Assembly (NCBI GenBank): GCA_945643635.1
Contig: CALZFC010000019.1
Location: 2,126,501-2,190,500, forward strand
Length of the DNA: 64,000 bases
Source of the DNA: Allodiplogaster sudhausi
Taxonomy: Eukaryota; Nematoda; Chromadorea; Rhabditida; Diplogasteridae
Direction of reading: 5' to 3'
Numbering within the stretch: the first letter of the stretch is position 1; the number at the start of each line of letters is the position of its first letter. Of this stretch, positions 1 through 10,987 are shown piece by piece. The translations under genes and the position numbers were made by a program. The notes below the pieces were generated by a model that saw nothing but the letters and a program-made list of their open reading frames with translations, did no database searches and was not told the origin of the DNA.

Positions 1-62
1 AGGTCAGTTCGATCCTGCAAAAGAAGGCTTCTTTTGGCATTATGCCAAGATTCTACTTTTCG

Positions 63-138
63 TTGCTTGAGAAGCGTGCCGCTTGGCAGCTGACGCGTCG
101 AGACGCATCAGCTGCCAAGCGGCACGCTTCTCAAGCAA
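63..138. repeat. Perfect 31-bp inverted repeat (hairpin)
   Basis: Bases 63-93 are the exact reverse complement of 108-138, with a 14-base loop that can itself form a 5-bp stem. The right arm is the beginning of a probable coding exon, so the left arm looks like an inverted duplicate of it. Two shorter palindromes lie just upstream (around 18-34 and 35-50). Confidence 0.95.
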
Positions 139-298
139 TCGGACCTCGCATCCGGCGGCGTCCGCCTCGAGGCCACCAAGAACAACAACAGCGTCTTTCT
201 CCAGATCTCCTCCGATGTTTCTCTTTTCCTTCTTTCTCTACCAATTGCATTCATCTGATGCTTTCCAGGAGAAACTTCTCTTCTACATCCAGGATTGA
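103..298 (+). CDS. 3' end of an unidentified gene (two last exons)
   Basis: Two exons join in phase 0: 103-216 (38 codons, ending in QISSD before a GTTTCT donor) and 269-298 (EKLLFYIQD then stop), with acceptor CTTTCCAG at 261-268. A poly(A) signal follows 34 bases after the stop. I do not recognise the protein; the visible part is hydrophilic with a short LEATKNNNSVFLQ stretch. The 5' boundary of the first exon is uncertain because it overlaps the palindrome at 63-138, so the true exon may continue to the left in the intact genome. Confidence 0.45.
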
Positions 299-331
299 TG
301 ACTTCGCATCAATCCATCGCTTTACCTATTG

Positions 332-337
332 AATAAA
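332..337 (+). terminator. AATAAA poly(A) signal
   Basis: AATAAA lies 34 bases after the stop codon of the gene ending at 298, at the usual distance for a short 3'UTR. Confidence 0.5.
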
Positions 338-825
338 GCCATTTTTGTGATCTCAATTATATCGACTTTTATCAGCAAACAATGACAAGTATTATAAACC
401 TAGCACCATATAAAATCATAAAATCATAATGCAATTGGAAACGAAGTAAGGTTGTGGAGCCTGAAAAGGTAGGATATCAACGTGAAAGAGCTGCAAAGTT
501 TTGTTTCGTAAGATGAATATGTTTCGTAAGTGCTGCTCGCATACCCCTTTGTTGTCCGGCCAGAATAGATTGGAAGTCGGAGCAATCGGCAGACTGCGAA
601 TTCCTGCACAGTTGTGTTTGGATACTTAATTTGCACAGCGATAGATCTGCTTTTGAATTGCTATGTAATGAATGGAAGAGTGAGCTTGAATGCGGAAATG
701 GAAGGTCGAGGCAAGCGAGCCGATGAATTGGAGCGCATTGGCAGAAATTTGCAAGTTACCATCTATTTATCAATAGATGCATTTCCCTCGCTTAAGAGAG
801 CATGTCAGTATCATTCGATCAAGGC
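338..825. other. Intergenic, no gene seen
   Basis: Only short unsupported frames; no splice-consistent exon, RNA gene or repeat recognised. Confidence 0.5.
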
Positions 826-2438
826 CTGCCCTAGGAATTTTTTTCGAGTTTGTTCATGAAAATTGGCCACAGTATACAACTCGACGTGGCCAACAAAATA
901 GGCTATATTTCAAACTTGAAAAAAAAATTCCGCGCGGAACCCGGTGCAGTAATGTTAAAAATTTCACTTGTCATAACTCGCTTAAAACAAATAGTTTGAC
1001 AACATCGAGGTATCATTGGATAGCTTTTTTAAGGGGCTTTAATTTTCATGTTGATGTTGTTTTCATAAAATTTCATTTTGGCCCTAAAATACGGCCCTGA
1101 ATATTTTCGCATGCAGTTTTTTGCCAAATTAAGTATTTTGTGCTCATTTCTACAACACGGCACCCACATACTCTTAAAGCGCTTGAAATTTGCTACAATA
1201 TATGTCTCTTTCAAAAGAATTGAAGGTCCCGGACTATGGTTCCCAAACGCTTGAACATGATCCTGTGTAAACTGTAACACAGTGCAAGCGCATTCTTCGA
1301 TCCATAACTGCGCTCACTGTCAATATTACAAAATCGTAAGTATATCATCTAAGAGGTCTCACGGAGATCTTCAAATGTTACATACATTATTTTATTGAAA
1401 AGTTTCAATTTATATGGAAAATTTTGTTATGTACAATTAGAAGGCTTAAAAAACTACTTTAAAAACATTTTCGCCTGTCGAAACATACATCATAAGAAAG
1501 AGGATGAAATTTATTACAAGATGAACCCTTTCAATATAATTCCATGCATTCAATCTTTTGTTATAAGCCATAAGAGTACGATAACAAGGCCTTATGGAAA
1601 AAAACTGTAGAAAAAAAACATTGGAATATTCTAATTCGAATAACCTAAAATGTGAATTCTTGGGCGAAATGACAGCGACGCTACTGGCACCACTTTTATG
1701 GCTTATAACAAAAGATCGTATGCATAGAATTCCATTGAAAGGGGTTCATCTTGTAGCAAATTTCATCCTCTTTCTTATGACGTATGTTTCGACAGGCGAA
1801 AATATTTTTAAAGTAGTTTTTTAAGAATTGTACATAACGAAATTTCCCATATAAATTGAAACTTTTCAATAAAATAATGTATGTAACATTTGAAGATCTC
1901 CGTGAGAGCTCTTAGATGATATATTTACGATTTTGTAATATTGACATTGAGCGCAGTTATGGATCGAAGAATGCTCTTGCACTGTGTTACAGTTTACACA
2001 GGATCATGTTCAAGCGTTTGGGAACCATAGTCCGGGACCTTCAATTCTTTTGAAAGAGACACATATTGTAGCAAATTTCAAGCGCTTTAAGAGTATGTGG
2101 GTGCCGTGTTGTAGAAATGAGCACAAAATACTTAATTTGGCAATAAACTGCATGCGAAAATATTCAGGGCCGTATTTTAGTACCAAAATGAAATTTTATG
2201 AAAACATCATCAACATGAAAATTAAAGCCCCTTAAAAAAGCTATCCAATGATACCTCGATGGTTCTCAAACTATTTGTTTTAAGCGAGTTATGACAAGTG
2301 AAATTTTTAACATTACTGCACCAGGTCCCGCGCGGAAAATTTTTTCAAGTTTGAAATATAGCCTATTTTGTTGGCCACGTCGAGTTGTTTACTGAAACCA
2401 ATTTTCATGAACAAACTCGAAAAAAAATCCTAGGGCAG
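826..2438. mobile_element. Foldback element 1 (1.6 kb, very long inverted repeats)
   Basis: Left arm about 826-1577 and right arm about 1692-2438 are inverted copies of one another, diverged by scattered substitutions, around a unique centre of about 115 bp. The termini read CTGCCCTAGGA inward and TCCTAGGGCAG outward. Because the arms match, an 83-codon frame appears in each (1029-1280 minus, 1984-2235 plus); it has no recognisable domain and I treat it as fortuitous. No transposase gene is visible, so this is a non-autonomous foldback/MITE-type element. No clear target-site duplication could be read. Confidence 0.85.
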
Positions 2439-2969
2439 ATCATAATAGGGCCCTGCTCGAGTCTTTTGGACATCCTGTCTTAAATAAATAGCGATTGCTC
2501 TCCCTACATATCTAAAAAAAAAGTGAATGTTTTCTAGTTTAGCTGTGCACATGAGCACATTAATTCTGCATTTAAATATGTAATTCTGCCAAATAATTAA
2601 AACAAATGTAGGAAATGATGCGCTTAAAAGCTCAACATAATGTTTGTTTTGGAATCTTGCTTTATAGTTTTATGGTCTAATTGAAACACTTTATTAAAGT
2701 TAGTTTGATTTAAATATTTTAGATTTAGCCTTGATAAGAAAACTCTAGCTTCTCATCATTTTAGGCAACCCGGCAAGGAATGGTGAATACTATGTATGCA
2801 TGTAGATATGAATGAAGTGGAATATCCTCAATCTTTCTAGAGTCAAGACGATTCACGCGAAATATAAACAGAGTCAATTTATATACAAATAAGCGGGAGC
2901 GGATTAATTGAGAAGGCGAATTGAGGACTTAAAGAGAAAACGGCAAGACATTGCCATGTCCTTGGCTGT
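2439..2969. other. Intergenic, AT-rich, no gene seen
   Basis: No splice-consistent coding sequence. It contains the 3' flank of the minus-strand four-TM gene that ends at 2970. Confidence 0.5.
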
Positions 2970-4081
2970 TCATGCTGACTCTGTCTCATGAGGCGGTGGG
3001 GGCGGCGGTGCTGTTGAGATGTATGTCTTCACCTGAATCACTTGTTACAAATTAACCTTATGATCTGGTGTCATAAAGATGTTTATCTACATAAATCGAT
3101 AGTTAACATTTGGATTTCCTCACCTTTTTGTACTCGCACATCTTGATGACGTACAAAGCTGCCAAGATATCCAATAGAATGCCTCAAAAATTTTTTAATG
3201 ATACATAGTTTCATAAAAAGATTTAAAAAAAACTTGATCAAATGTATAATTGCGTATTTTTTTTTAACTCACCAGCAATCGTCGTTAAGGTGGTAGGTGA
3301 GAGAACAGTGAGGAAGCACGGGATAGAGAAGAGAATGTAAAGGATTGCACGCATAATCGAGTCAAAGGAGAGGATGACTGAGAAGAAACGACAGCAGATT
3401 CCGTCCGTGCTGGAGAAACAGTAAGAGTATTGAAAGATATCAAGATTCTAAAGAACATGTATGCCAGCACTAACACAACTCGAGTGATAATAAGATATAT
3501 GTAATAATGATAACAAGAAAGGCCTCACCCGCACAGGGTGCGCAGAATCGCGCTCGCTTCGAGCAGCAGAACGGGAACGAAGATCACGATGAGATAGAGA
3601 CCAAGCAATATGCTCATTGTGCTAAATGGTGGAATATATTCATTTGTCCTTAATCGTAGTCGATGATGATGAAATTCTAGAGAACATTTTTTTTTTATAA
3701 AAAAAATATAGATTACCTTTACAGAATAACAAAGGCAGAATCGACATACTTAACGACGTCGCTGATGCCGGCGATGAGCAGAAAAGCAGCCGCTCCGCAG
3801 CCGAGAAGAAAGCGGAGCCAGCGAAGAAGACCGAGGCGGGGATGACGGAGAACACGCGCTTGGCCTGCCTAGAGAGAAAGAGACCCAGTCAATGAGAGAA
3901 ACATGAGACTGTCCGCTCACACAGTAAATCAAGACTGAATAACTAACGAATCATTCAAAAATGTATTCGACAAAGTAAAATACTCTGTGTGAATAAAAAA
4001 AAACTATGTGAGTAAGCAAAAAATATTCCCAAACCAGTGGTTAAAAATAATGACCTCGACAAGATTCTCGGATGAAGGCAT
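2970..4081 (-). CDS. Small four-transmembrane protein (TMEM72-like topology?)
   Basis: Six exon segments join with consistent phases: 4081-4055 (start of a longer in-frame exon reaching 4164), 3868-3723, 3621-3529, 3409-3273, 3182-3124 and 3032-2970. The product is 174 aa. Hydrophobic segments fall near residues 20-45 (WLRFLLGCGAAAFLLIAG), 58-88 (ILLGLYLIVIFVPVLLLE), 104-122 (AILYILFSIPCFLTVL) and 135-155 (ILLDILAALYVIKMC). A cytosolic tail with six consecutive prolines ends PHETESA. Four TM spans with a charged KMCEYKK border recall vertebrate TMEM72, but similarity is weak and I give no symbol. The start is taken at MPSSENLVE; the exon is open upstream to 4164, so translation could begin in an earlier exon. 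Confidence 0.6.
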
Positions 4082-4976
4082 TGTTGTGTAAAGCGTGTGT
4101 AGTAGAACGTTGATTGAGGGCTGACCGATCCACAGGCGCTGTCGCCCGAACCACGCAAAGCACTCTTGGCAGGAAAGGCAGAGTGGAAATAGCAGTAGAG
4201 AGTAGAAAGAGAGAAAACAGAGAAAGAGAATGAGAGAGGGGGAGTGGGGAAGAGATAGAAAGCAGCGACAAAGTCTATCGATTGTATCCACTATCAGGTG
4301 GACGATGCAAGTGAGACTTGATGCGAGAACAATTTGACATTGTCAGGAAGGAACGAGAGAAGCAGAGGACAACAGGGTTCAAATGGCAGAGAAAACGGGA
4401 CAAGCAACGATGAAAAAAGCAGGAGAGAGAAGTGCAAAAGCGTGTCTGTTTTCCCATCTCTCTCATGCGTCATGCCTCTGACAAACATTTCTGAACGAAC
4501 TTCTCTTTCTCTTCTGACATATTACATTTTTTCTTTATTGAAAAGATAGAACAACCAAATATAACAAAGCTCGTTGCGGACTGTTTCGCAGGTTTATTTT
4601 ACATGCATGAAATGCATTGCTGACAGCTATTTCTTCTTTCGCATTTTTCCTCTTAGTTTATTCTCAAAGCACACACACACACACACACAAAATCAATCAA
4701 AAACCATACATTGCAATGAAAATCGTTGACCAGTTGATGGACAGAAATTTCAAATTCCTTATTTGACGTGCTTCATTGACCTGTTAAAATCAAACATCCA
4801 ATCAATAATAATATTTTTCTCTGCACTAAGCACTGAAAGTTGAAGTTGGGAAAGTTCGAGATCAACTTCAACTTTCGGTGCATACACCAACAATAAATCA
4901 ATGATGCACTGACTTGCTTCCTAGCAGGACGAGGCTGTCGAAGCTGCCGAGGCGTCGTTGAGGCAGGCGGCTCGCC
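4082..4976. other. Intergenic; short (CA)n tract
   Basis: Apart from the 5' part of the exon ending at 4164, nothing coding is supported. A (CA)n run lies near 4669-4689. Confidence 0.5.
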
Positions 4977-5361
4977 TCAAAGGCACCAAGTGTCGGGTGT
5001 TGGCGACCTCTGAAAGGAAGTAGGTCAAATAAGGGAGAACTGTTCAATTAGAATAATACAATGCTTTCGAAAGTTGGATGGATGACGTGCCCAGCAGGCA
5101 TGGGTGCGAGTCGTATGCCCCTTTGATGCGGCTTCCTTTGCCGTCGATGCTCCTCAGCGATTGCTCGAGGCATGCACGTCATCACGGGAGGCGCAGTGGA
5201 CCAGCTCAGGATGGTGGCGTCCATTCTGAAGAATTAACATTCCCGCCAGATTCACTTTGAATCTAATAAAATAACCAAGTTCGAACCCCCGTTGATGAAT
5301 CTCGTCGTGTCGCGCGGCAGAGATGGAGACAATTGACGTGGAACGCGAGCGACGGCGATCA
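4977..5361 (-). CDS. C-terminal exons of an unassigned gene (possible LRRC9 tail)
   Basis: Three exons join in phase: 5361-5287 (Arg/Ser-rich, RRRSRSTSIVSISAARHDE), 5225-5060 (55 codons, MDATILSWSTAPPV to HVIHPTFESI) and 5009-4977 (RSPTPDTWCL then stop). Donors and acceptors are GT/AG. No domain is recognised. The upstream acceptor lies only about ten bases from foldback element 2, beyond which is the LRRC9 3' end on the same strand. The upstream exons are therefore either lost or are those of LRRC9 itself: a GC donor inside the last LRRC9 exon (TCGAG|GCATCT) would join in the right phase. I regard that link as speculative. Confidence 0.4.
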
Positions 5362-5561
5362 CTGACGATAGCCTCTTTCCATAACCCAGCCAATCGCAAC
5401 CATAGTAACTTTATTATGTAGAATTCTTCGAAAAATGAGTCCGAAGCTATTTTAAAACTGCGGAGGACGCATTTGCGATTTTATATGAATTTTTGAAAAA
5501 TGAGTAAAATTTACGTACGAATTGCTCGAACTTTATCAGTCCTGGTTTTGACTCCACAAAT

Positions 5562-5638
5562 GTGATGTTGGCAGTGTAGTGGGCTGCGCTCCGCCCTCTA
5601 TTTTCGAGGTCTGGGTTCGATTCCCTTTGGTGACGAAG
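5562..5638 (+). other. tRNA-like (SINE-like) module, left arm of foldback 2
   Basis: An A-box-like TGGCAGTGTAGTGG is followed about 35 bases later by a perfect B-box GGTTCGATTCC. The anticodon region (GGGC...GCCC) does not give a clean seven-base loop, so this is tRNA-derived rather than a functional tRNA. The inverted partner is at 6415-6492. Confidence 0.5.
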
Positions 5639-6414
5639 TTTTTGATGCTACTGTTTTGTTTATAGCAATAATAAAGGGCACTCTTAAGGGTATTTTAAAA
5701 CGATTTTGAGTGTATGTAAAACTTTATTATGATAATTTTGCGATGTACTCTTTAAAAAAAATTCTGGAATATTTTATTTCTCCACGCTTTGCGATCCGAA
5801 AGAGGCCTTCCCCAATAGGGGAAAATTTTTCCAAAAAATTTTTTTTGCTGAAACTTCACCCAGGGGGTTATTTGATGCCAGAAAACTGAATCTGAAATTC
5901 GTTTTGCTCGATTTTGCCGTTTCCAAGAGTTACGGTAGGTTTACGGTGAAGTCAATTTCTCTCGGGCATGGTAATACTTACCGATCTACCGTAAGTTCTG
6001 AAAATTACGAAATCAATCAAAGCGCACCTCATATTTTGTTTATTCGACACAAATATCCCCCAATTAGGGAGTTCTAGCCAATTTGAAGCAAATCTGTCAA
6101 TTACCGAAAACCTACCATAGCTCTTGAAAACGGTAAATCGAGCAAAACGGACTTCAGATTCGATTTTCTCGCATCTGATAACCCCCTGGGGAAAGTTTCG
6201 GCAAAAATTTTTTTTTTGGAAATTTTTTTTCTATTGGGGAAGGCGGACTCTTTCGGATCGCAAATCGTGGAGAAGTAAAATATTGCCGAAAATTTTTCTA
6301 AAAGAGTACATCACAAAAGTATTATAATAAAGTTTTGCATACACTCAAAATCGTTTAAAAATACTCGTAAGAGTGCCCTTTATTATTGCTTTAAACAAAA
6401 GAGTTGCATCAAAA

Positions 6415-6492
6415 ACTTCGTCACCAAAGGGAATCGAACCCAGACCTCGAAAATTGAAGGCGGGAGCGCAGCCCACTACACTGCCAACATCA
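6415..6492 (-). other. tRNA-like (SINE-like) module, right arm of foldback 2
   Basis: Inverted partner of 5562-5638, with the same A- and B-box-like sequences on the minus strand and several substitutions in the anticodon region. Confidence 0.5.
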
Positions 6493-6731
6493 CATTTCTA
6501 GAGTCAAAACCTTTTACAAAAAACAAAAAATAAAGTTCGAGCAATTCGTATGTAAATTTTACTCATTTTTCAAAAATTCATATAAAATCGCAAATGCGTC
6601 TTCCGCAGTTTTAAAATAGCTTCGGACTCATTTTTCGAGGAATTCTACATAATAAAGTTACTATGGTTGCGATTGGCTGGGTTATGGAAAGAGGCTTCCT
6701 TGTGAGAGAAGTAAAAGAATCTTCAAAAGTA

Positions 6732-9216
6732 TTAAATGGAATTTTGATGAAGATGCCTCGAATAGGTCGCTCGTTGAGAGATATCAAAATGCTCAACGCG
6801 AACACCATCGAAGACTTCGAGCTCTCGCAGCTGTAAAAGTCAAAATAAAGATGAAAAAGGATAAAAAGTAGAAGAGAAGAGCTAACTAAATTGTTGGCCA
6901 AAAAAAGTAAATTTAACCTCCCAACCTTGCCTCTAACAAATTCGACGTAGACTCGTCGCTCGGTGACCGGATTGCCTGCGCAGCTGAAGTCGCGGAGAAG
7001 CGGCAGCTGCGAGAGGTGCTTCAGGCCACTGCACGCACTGATTCTGCAAGCCTATTGGTAGATCAGTTAGGCTTGAGTTAATCTTACATTAGTGTAAACT
7101 AAAAACAATATATTATTTGCTAATAAAGCGTGTACCTGTTGTTGGAAATGTTGAGAACCCTGAGCGCGGGCGCGGCGATTCCGTCAATGTCCTTGAGTCG
7201 GTTGGCCTCGAGCGACAGCCACTCGAGAGCGGGCAGCGACCGCCGCTTGATCGTCTTCAGCTCGTTCCGAGAGAGGTCCAGCCGCGTCAGGCACGGCAGG
7301 TCGAAGAGCTCGCAGTCAAATCTCACGAAGAATTTTAAGGATATCCATGGAATAGAACACAAATGCCACTTTAAAAGGATGAACAAACTTATTGATCTGA
7401 TTATTTGATAGATCAAGTTCGCGCAACAGCGATAGTTGAGAGAAGCAGAGTTTGAAGAGGCCGAGACAAGTCAACGAGTTCGCTTTTAAGGAGAGCACCT
7501 CGAGGGCAGGAAAAGGCGGCTGCAGAAAAAGAAGGAAATGGCCTTCCCTCTCTACCATGGCATTTCCTACTTGTGATACATACCTGAGCTGAGTCACTGC
7601 CGAATAAGTCATCGGAAACGAGAGAAGAGACATTATTTTCGTCGAGATTCAGCGTACGCAGACGAGGCAAAAGAGCGAGCTCCTAAGATGAATTAAATTA
7701 ACATTTCTGTAATCGCTTCGTTTCATTTCGTAGTATCAACGATAAATATAATTAAACAACTTTCCACTGCAGAATACCTGCAATTTGTGAAGCCCATTCT
7801 CTGAGAGGTCAATCTCTTCCACGCTTGAGAGATGCTCAATTTGTTGTCTCTCGAGTGCGACTAATTCAAATTGCTGTCCCTTGAGAAGAAGACGGGGAGA
7901 CGTCGCGAACGAAGGATTGCTATAATATTAGAGAATTACTCTTGGAAAGCAAGGTGAAATGTAAAACTTTATTCCTAGGATTTTCAGCACTCGAATTATG
8001 AATAACTTGAAATAACTTGACATTTTCTGAATCGCCTCCATTGTGAGTGCCTTCCCTGGCTTTCTTGCAAGAGTCGTTCTCTCGTCGGGCGGAACCTTGA
8101 TTAATTCGTTCAAATTGATAATTCAAATGATGAGAAGTGCTGCTAAATGACAAAAACCTTTTTACGATCGAGCGACATGAGCGCGTGGCTCGCGGCAAGT
8201 ATGCGAGCGCGGTAGCCATCGACATGGTAGAGGGGATTGCCAGTGAAGTCAAGGAAGACGAGATGGTCGTGGTTCTGTTGAGAGGAAGAGGAAGAGAAAT
8301 AGACAGAGAACAAACAAAGATGGAAAACGAGGCGAGAAGAGACAAAATAGATGGAGAGTGAGTGAAAAATAGAATATGAAGAAAAAACTAAACATTAAGA
8401 GAGGAAAACACACTGACATTGAGTACATCTAAATTCGCAGGTTCCCTCAGCTGATTATCTGCTGCGGTGAAGAGACGCAACAGACCCGCGCCCTCCACGC
8501 CACGCAAGCTGCGCAACGCGTTGCGGTCGGCACGCAACTCGAGCAGACACTGGAGAGAGCAGTCTTTCTTTATTTCTCTCCCTCTCTCTCTCTCTCTTCT
8601 CTCTCTTTTTTCTTTCTCTATCTCTGACTATTTCTTGCTCTCTCCTTCTCTCCCACCAACCGCCAGGCGGCCACAAAATGCCAGGGATTGGAGTGCGTTG
8701 TCCGAGACATCAAGCGACTCGAGTTGCTCAGGCAACGATTCGATCCGATGCAGTCTGTTCTCTGCCACGTCCAGGCATAACAAGAAAGACAGCGAGGCGA
8801 GCTGATCAGAAGAAGGGCTATGATCCAAACTGATGACATCTTTAAAGTTTCCAGCACCTTCTTGAGTGAGCTGAGCTTGTTGCCGCGGAGGCTGAGGCGC
8901 ACCAAGTGAACGAGTTCTTCAATTCCGGCGAGTTTCGTGAGCTTCTGGCCAGACAAGTCGAGCACGGTCACCGTGTTCTACAGCAGTAATTCGTTAAATT
9001 GCAGCAGTTTAAAAAGAAAACTTTTTGGTCATAAATAATTGAATATGTAACAGAAAGCACCTGAAAGTTGCCCATCTCTCCATGGCTACCGTATGCTAGC
9101 GAGAGTTCGATCGGGCTCCGGATAGTGAGGAGACCGGCTGGCAGCAACATGGCAGACTCCACGTCGCTCCATCGGCCGGCCAGCCAGCGACCGCCCGCCA
9201 GCACATCACGCACTTT
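6732..9216 (-). other. LRRC9: LRRC9 C-terminal LRR exon block
   Basis: Twelve exons join with matching phases: 9216-9061, 8977-8858, 8801-8661, 8549-8418, 8274-8158, 8095-8022, 7919-7778, 7682-7584, 7519-7385, 7308-7136, 7043-6926 and 6830-6732. Repeats of LxxLxLxxNxL type are plain: VTVLDLSGQKL, LESLDVSDNALQSL, VEEIDLSENGL, LRTLNLDENNVSSL, LRELDLSNNQINKF, LTRLDLSRNELKTI and LRVLNISNNR. The one junction with an alternative acceptor is 7385/7308 (intron of 76 bases). A CT-rich microsatellite fills the intron 8550-8660. Confidence 0.8.
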
Positions 9217-10956
9217 CTGCACTTTTCTTTAAAAAAATATTAGAAAATAAATAAAATTATAATAATAAATCGACCAGAATAAACCCAACTGACTGATGCT
9301 TTTCAGCAGCTGCACCGTCGTCGGCGAATATCGCAGCGGCTGAAGGAAACTCGGGTGGAGGAGAAGACTGCCGGCCGTGCTGATGGTGAAGCTCGTCCTG
9401 GAAGGGCTTTATCGTTTCTCTATCTGTCTCTTCCTCTCATGATCTCTCTCTCTATCATCTTTCTCGTTCACTCTTCTTTTTCCAACCTTAATATCGACAT
9501 TGATGCCAATGTCCCGCAGTCGCTTGATTTGCTCATCAAAGCGTTCGTCGAAAACGGCCATGTCAACGAGGTCGGCGAGTCGCAGCTCATTCTAGAAAGA
9601 AGAGAACACTTCAAGTTGCCCTACTAAACAAGAAAAAATTGCCAATTTTAAATTATATAACAGTAACATCATAGCAGATCTCCACAGCACAAACGGCGGC
9701 CAGCAAGACATCCGCCCACTTCACGGTCACTTCACTCGACGGCAGCAGGCGGGATCTCGTTGTCACTGAATCGTCGGCAATTACATAGGTCAATTAAGGT
9801 TTTTGATCACATTATAATACAGTTATAATGTGTTAACTTGGGATTGTTCACAATTCTAGAGCTGGACCCATGCATAGAATAGACCGTTGTCATCCTGGCC
9901 GAATTCGTCTCCAGCGCCATCTTCCTCTTCTCCGCCATGAACCCGTGCGCTTCCAGTCAATTCAGGCAGCGGAGTCGACGTATTCAATCGACCGGTTGAA
10001 TCACAGAGGACGAGCGCAACCAACTGGATGCGAGTCTGCAAGCAGTTCATTCAAATAAGTGCATAGACCCCATCGGGGCAAGAATTACCTTTTCCTTGCT
10101 CTCTTTCCGCAGCAGCTCAAAGTCCCGCCACAGACGAGCTGAGCCATTGCTAAAGGGGATTCCAATGAATAAAATTTCCCTTTATTTCAGCTTTTCATTT
10201 CGTATGCATTCCATTCAACATATTAGCAAAGATGTCTACATCTATTTGATACATTTGATAAGAAGTTGTTGATGTCCGACCCCGCCTCGAGCACGACGTG
10301 TCTCTCGATGAGAGTGAGCATGGCGCGTTCGTCGAATGCCCTCTGGCCGCCCTTTCCGCCCGCGTCCAAGAAGAAGAGTAGCTCTTGCTCGGCTCGCGTC
10401 GTCGGCAGAGCGCGCCGCACCCAGCACCACTTCAGAGAGAGCTGCGAGGAGGAAAGAAGGAATTAGAAAGAAGTCCACTCTTACTGATGTCCTTCCCCTA
10501 ATCCACACATCTACGCCAACCTGATAACTCATCTTGCCCGAGCAATTGTAGTTGAGGAAGTGCTCGAGTAAGTGAGATGTCGCCTCATCCGGTTCACTCA
10601 ACAATTAGTTCCATTTTTATAATTACTATTTTTGAGTCAATCCTTTTTTTACGCACGAAAACAGTCGAGTTCCGCAGCATTCAAGAGATGCCGCGATTTC
10701 GTAGCGCTTAACCGCAAATTGAAAGTGTGCAAGGGACTTCCAATTTTCTGAATTGTACTTGGGGTTTTTCAAGATATGTTATGTACATAAATTATATGCA
10801 GCATTTCACAAAGAATAGCTTATTTCTTAAAACAAGACATTAGCCAACTTTTCAATACAGAGAGGCCGGCATTGAAGTGCTGAGAATACTCCAGAATAGT
10901 CTTCACTACCTGCAAAATGTCCATTTTAAACATCACCCTTCGCTTCACTAGCTACT

Positions 10957-10987
<31 letters not shown>

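Larger units (their letters stand above)
5370..6696. mobile_element. Foldback element 2 (1.3 kb, long inverted repeats, carries tRNA-like modules)
   Basis: The left arm (about 5370-5942) is repeated in inverse orientation at about 6113-6696 with high similarity. Termini read AGCCTCTTTCCATAACCC inward on both sides. The centre (about 5943-6112) contains smaller related inversions. Each arm contains a tRNA-like stretch with an A-box-like TGGCAGTGTAGTGG and a B-box GGTTCGATTCC. No transposase is seen. The right end lies 36 bases downstream of the LRRC9 stop codon. Confidence 0.85.

Noticed and set aside
1029..2235. Two identical 83-codon frames in the arms of foldback element 1
   Set aside because: They exist because the arms are copies; codon composition is AT-rich, no homologue is recognised and each frame is short.
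5562..5638. Functional tRNA gene
   Set aside because: The B box is perfect, but the acceptor stem and a seven-base anticodon loop cannot be formed.
9290..9397. Alternative frame in an LRRC9 exon (TSFTISTAGSLLLHPSFLQ)
   Set aside because: It looks protein-like but fits neither neighbouring splice phase, whereas the DELHHQHGRQ frame fits both.
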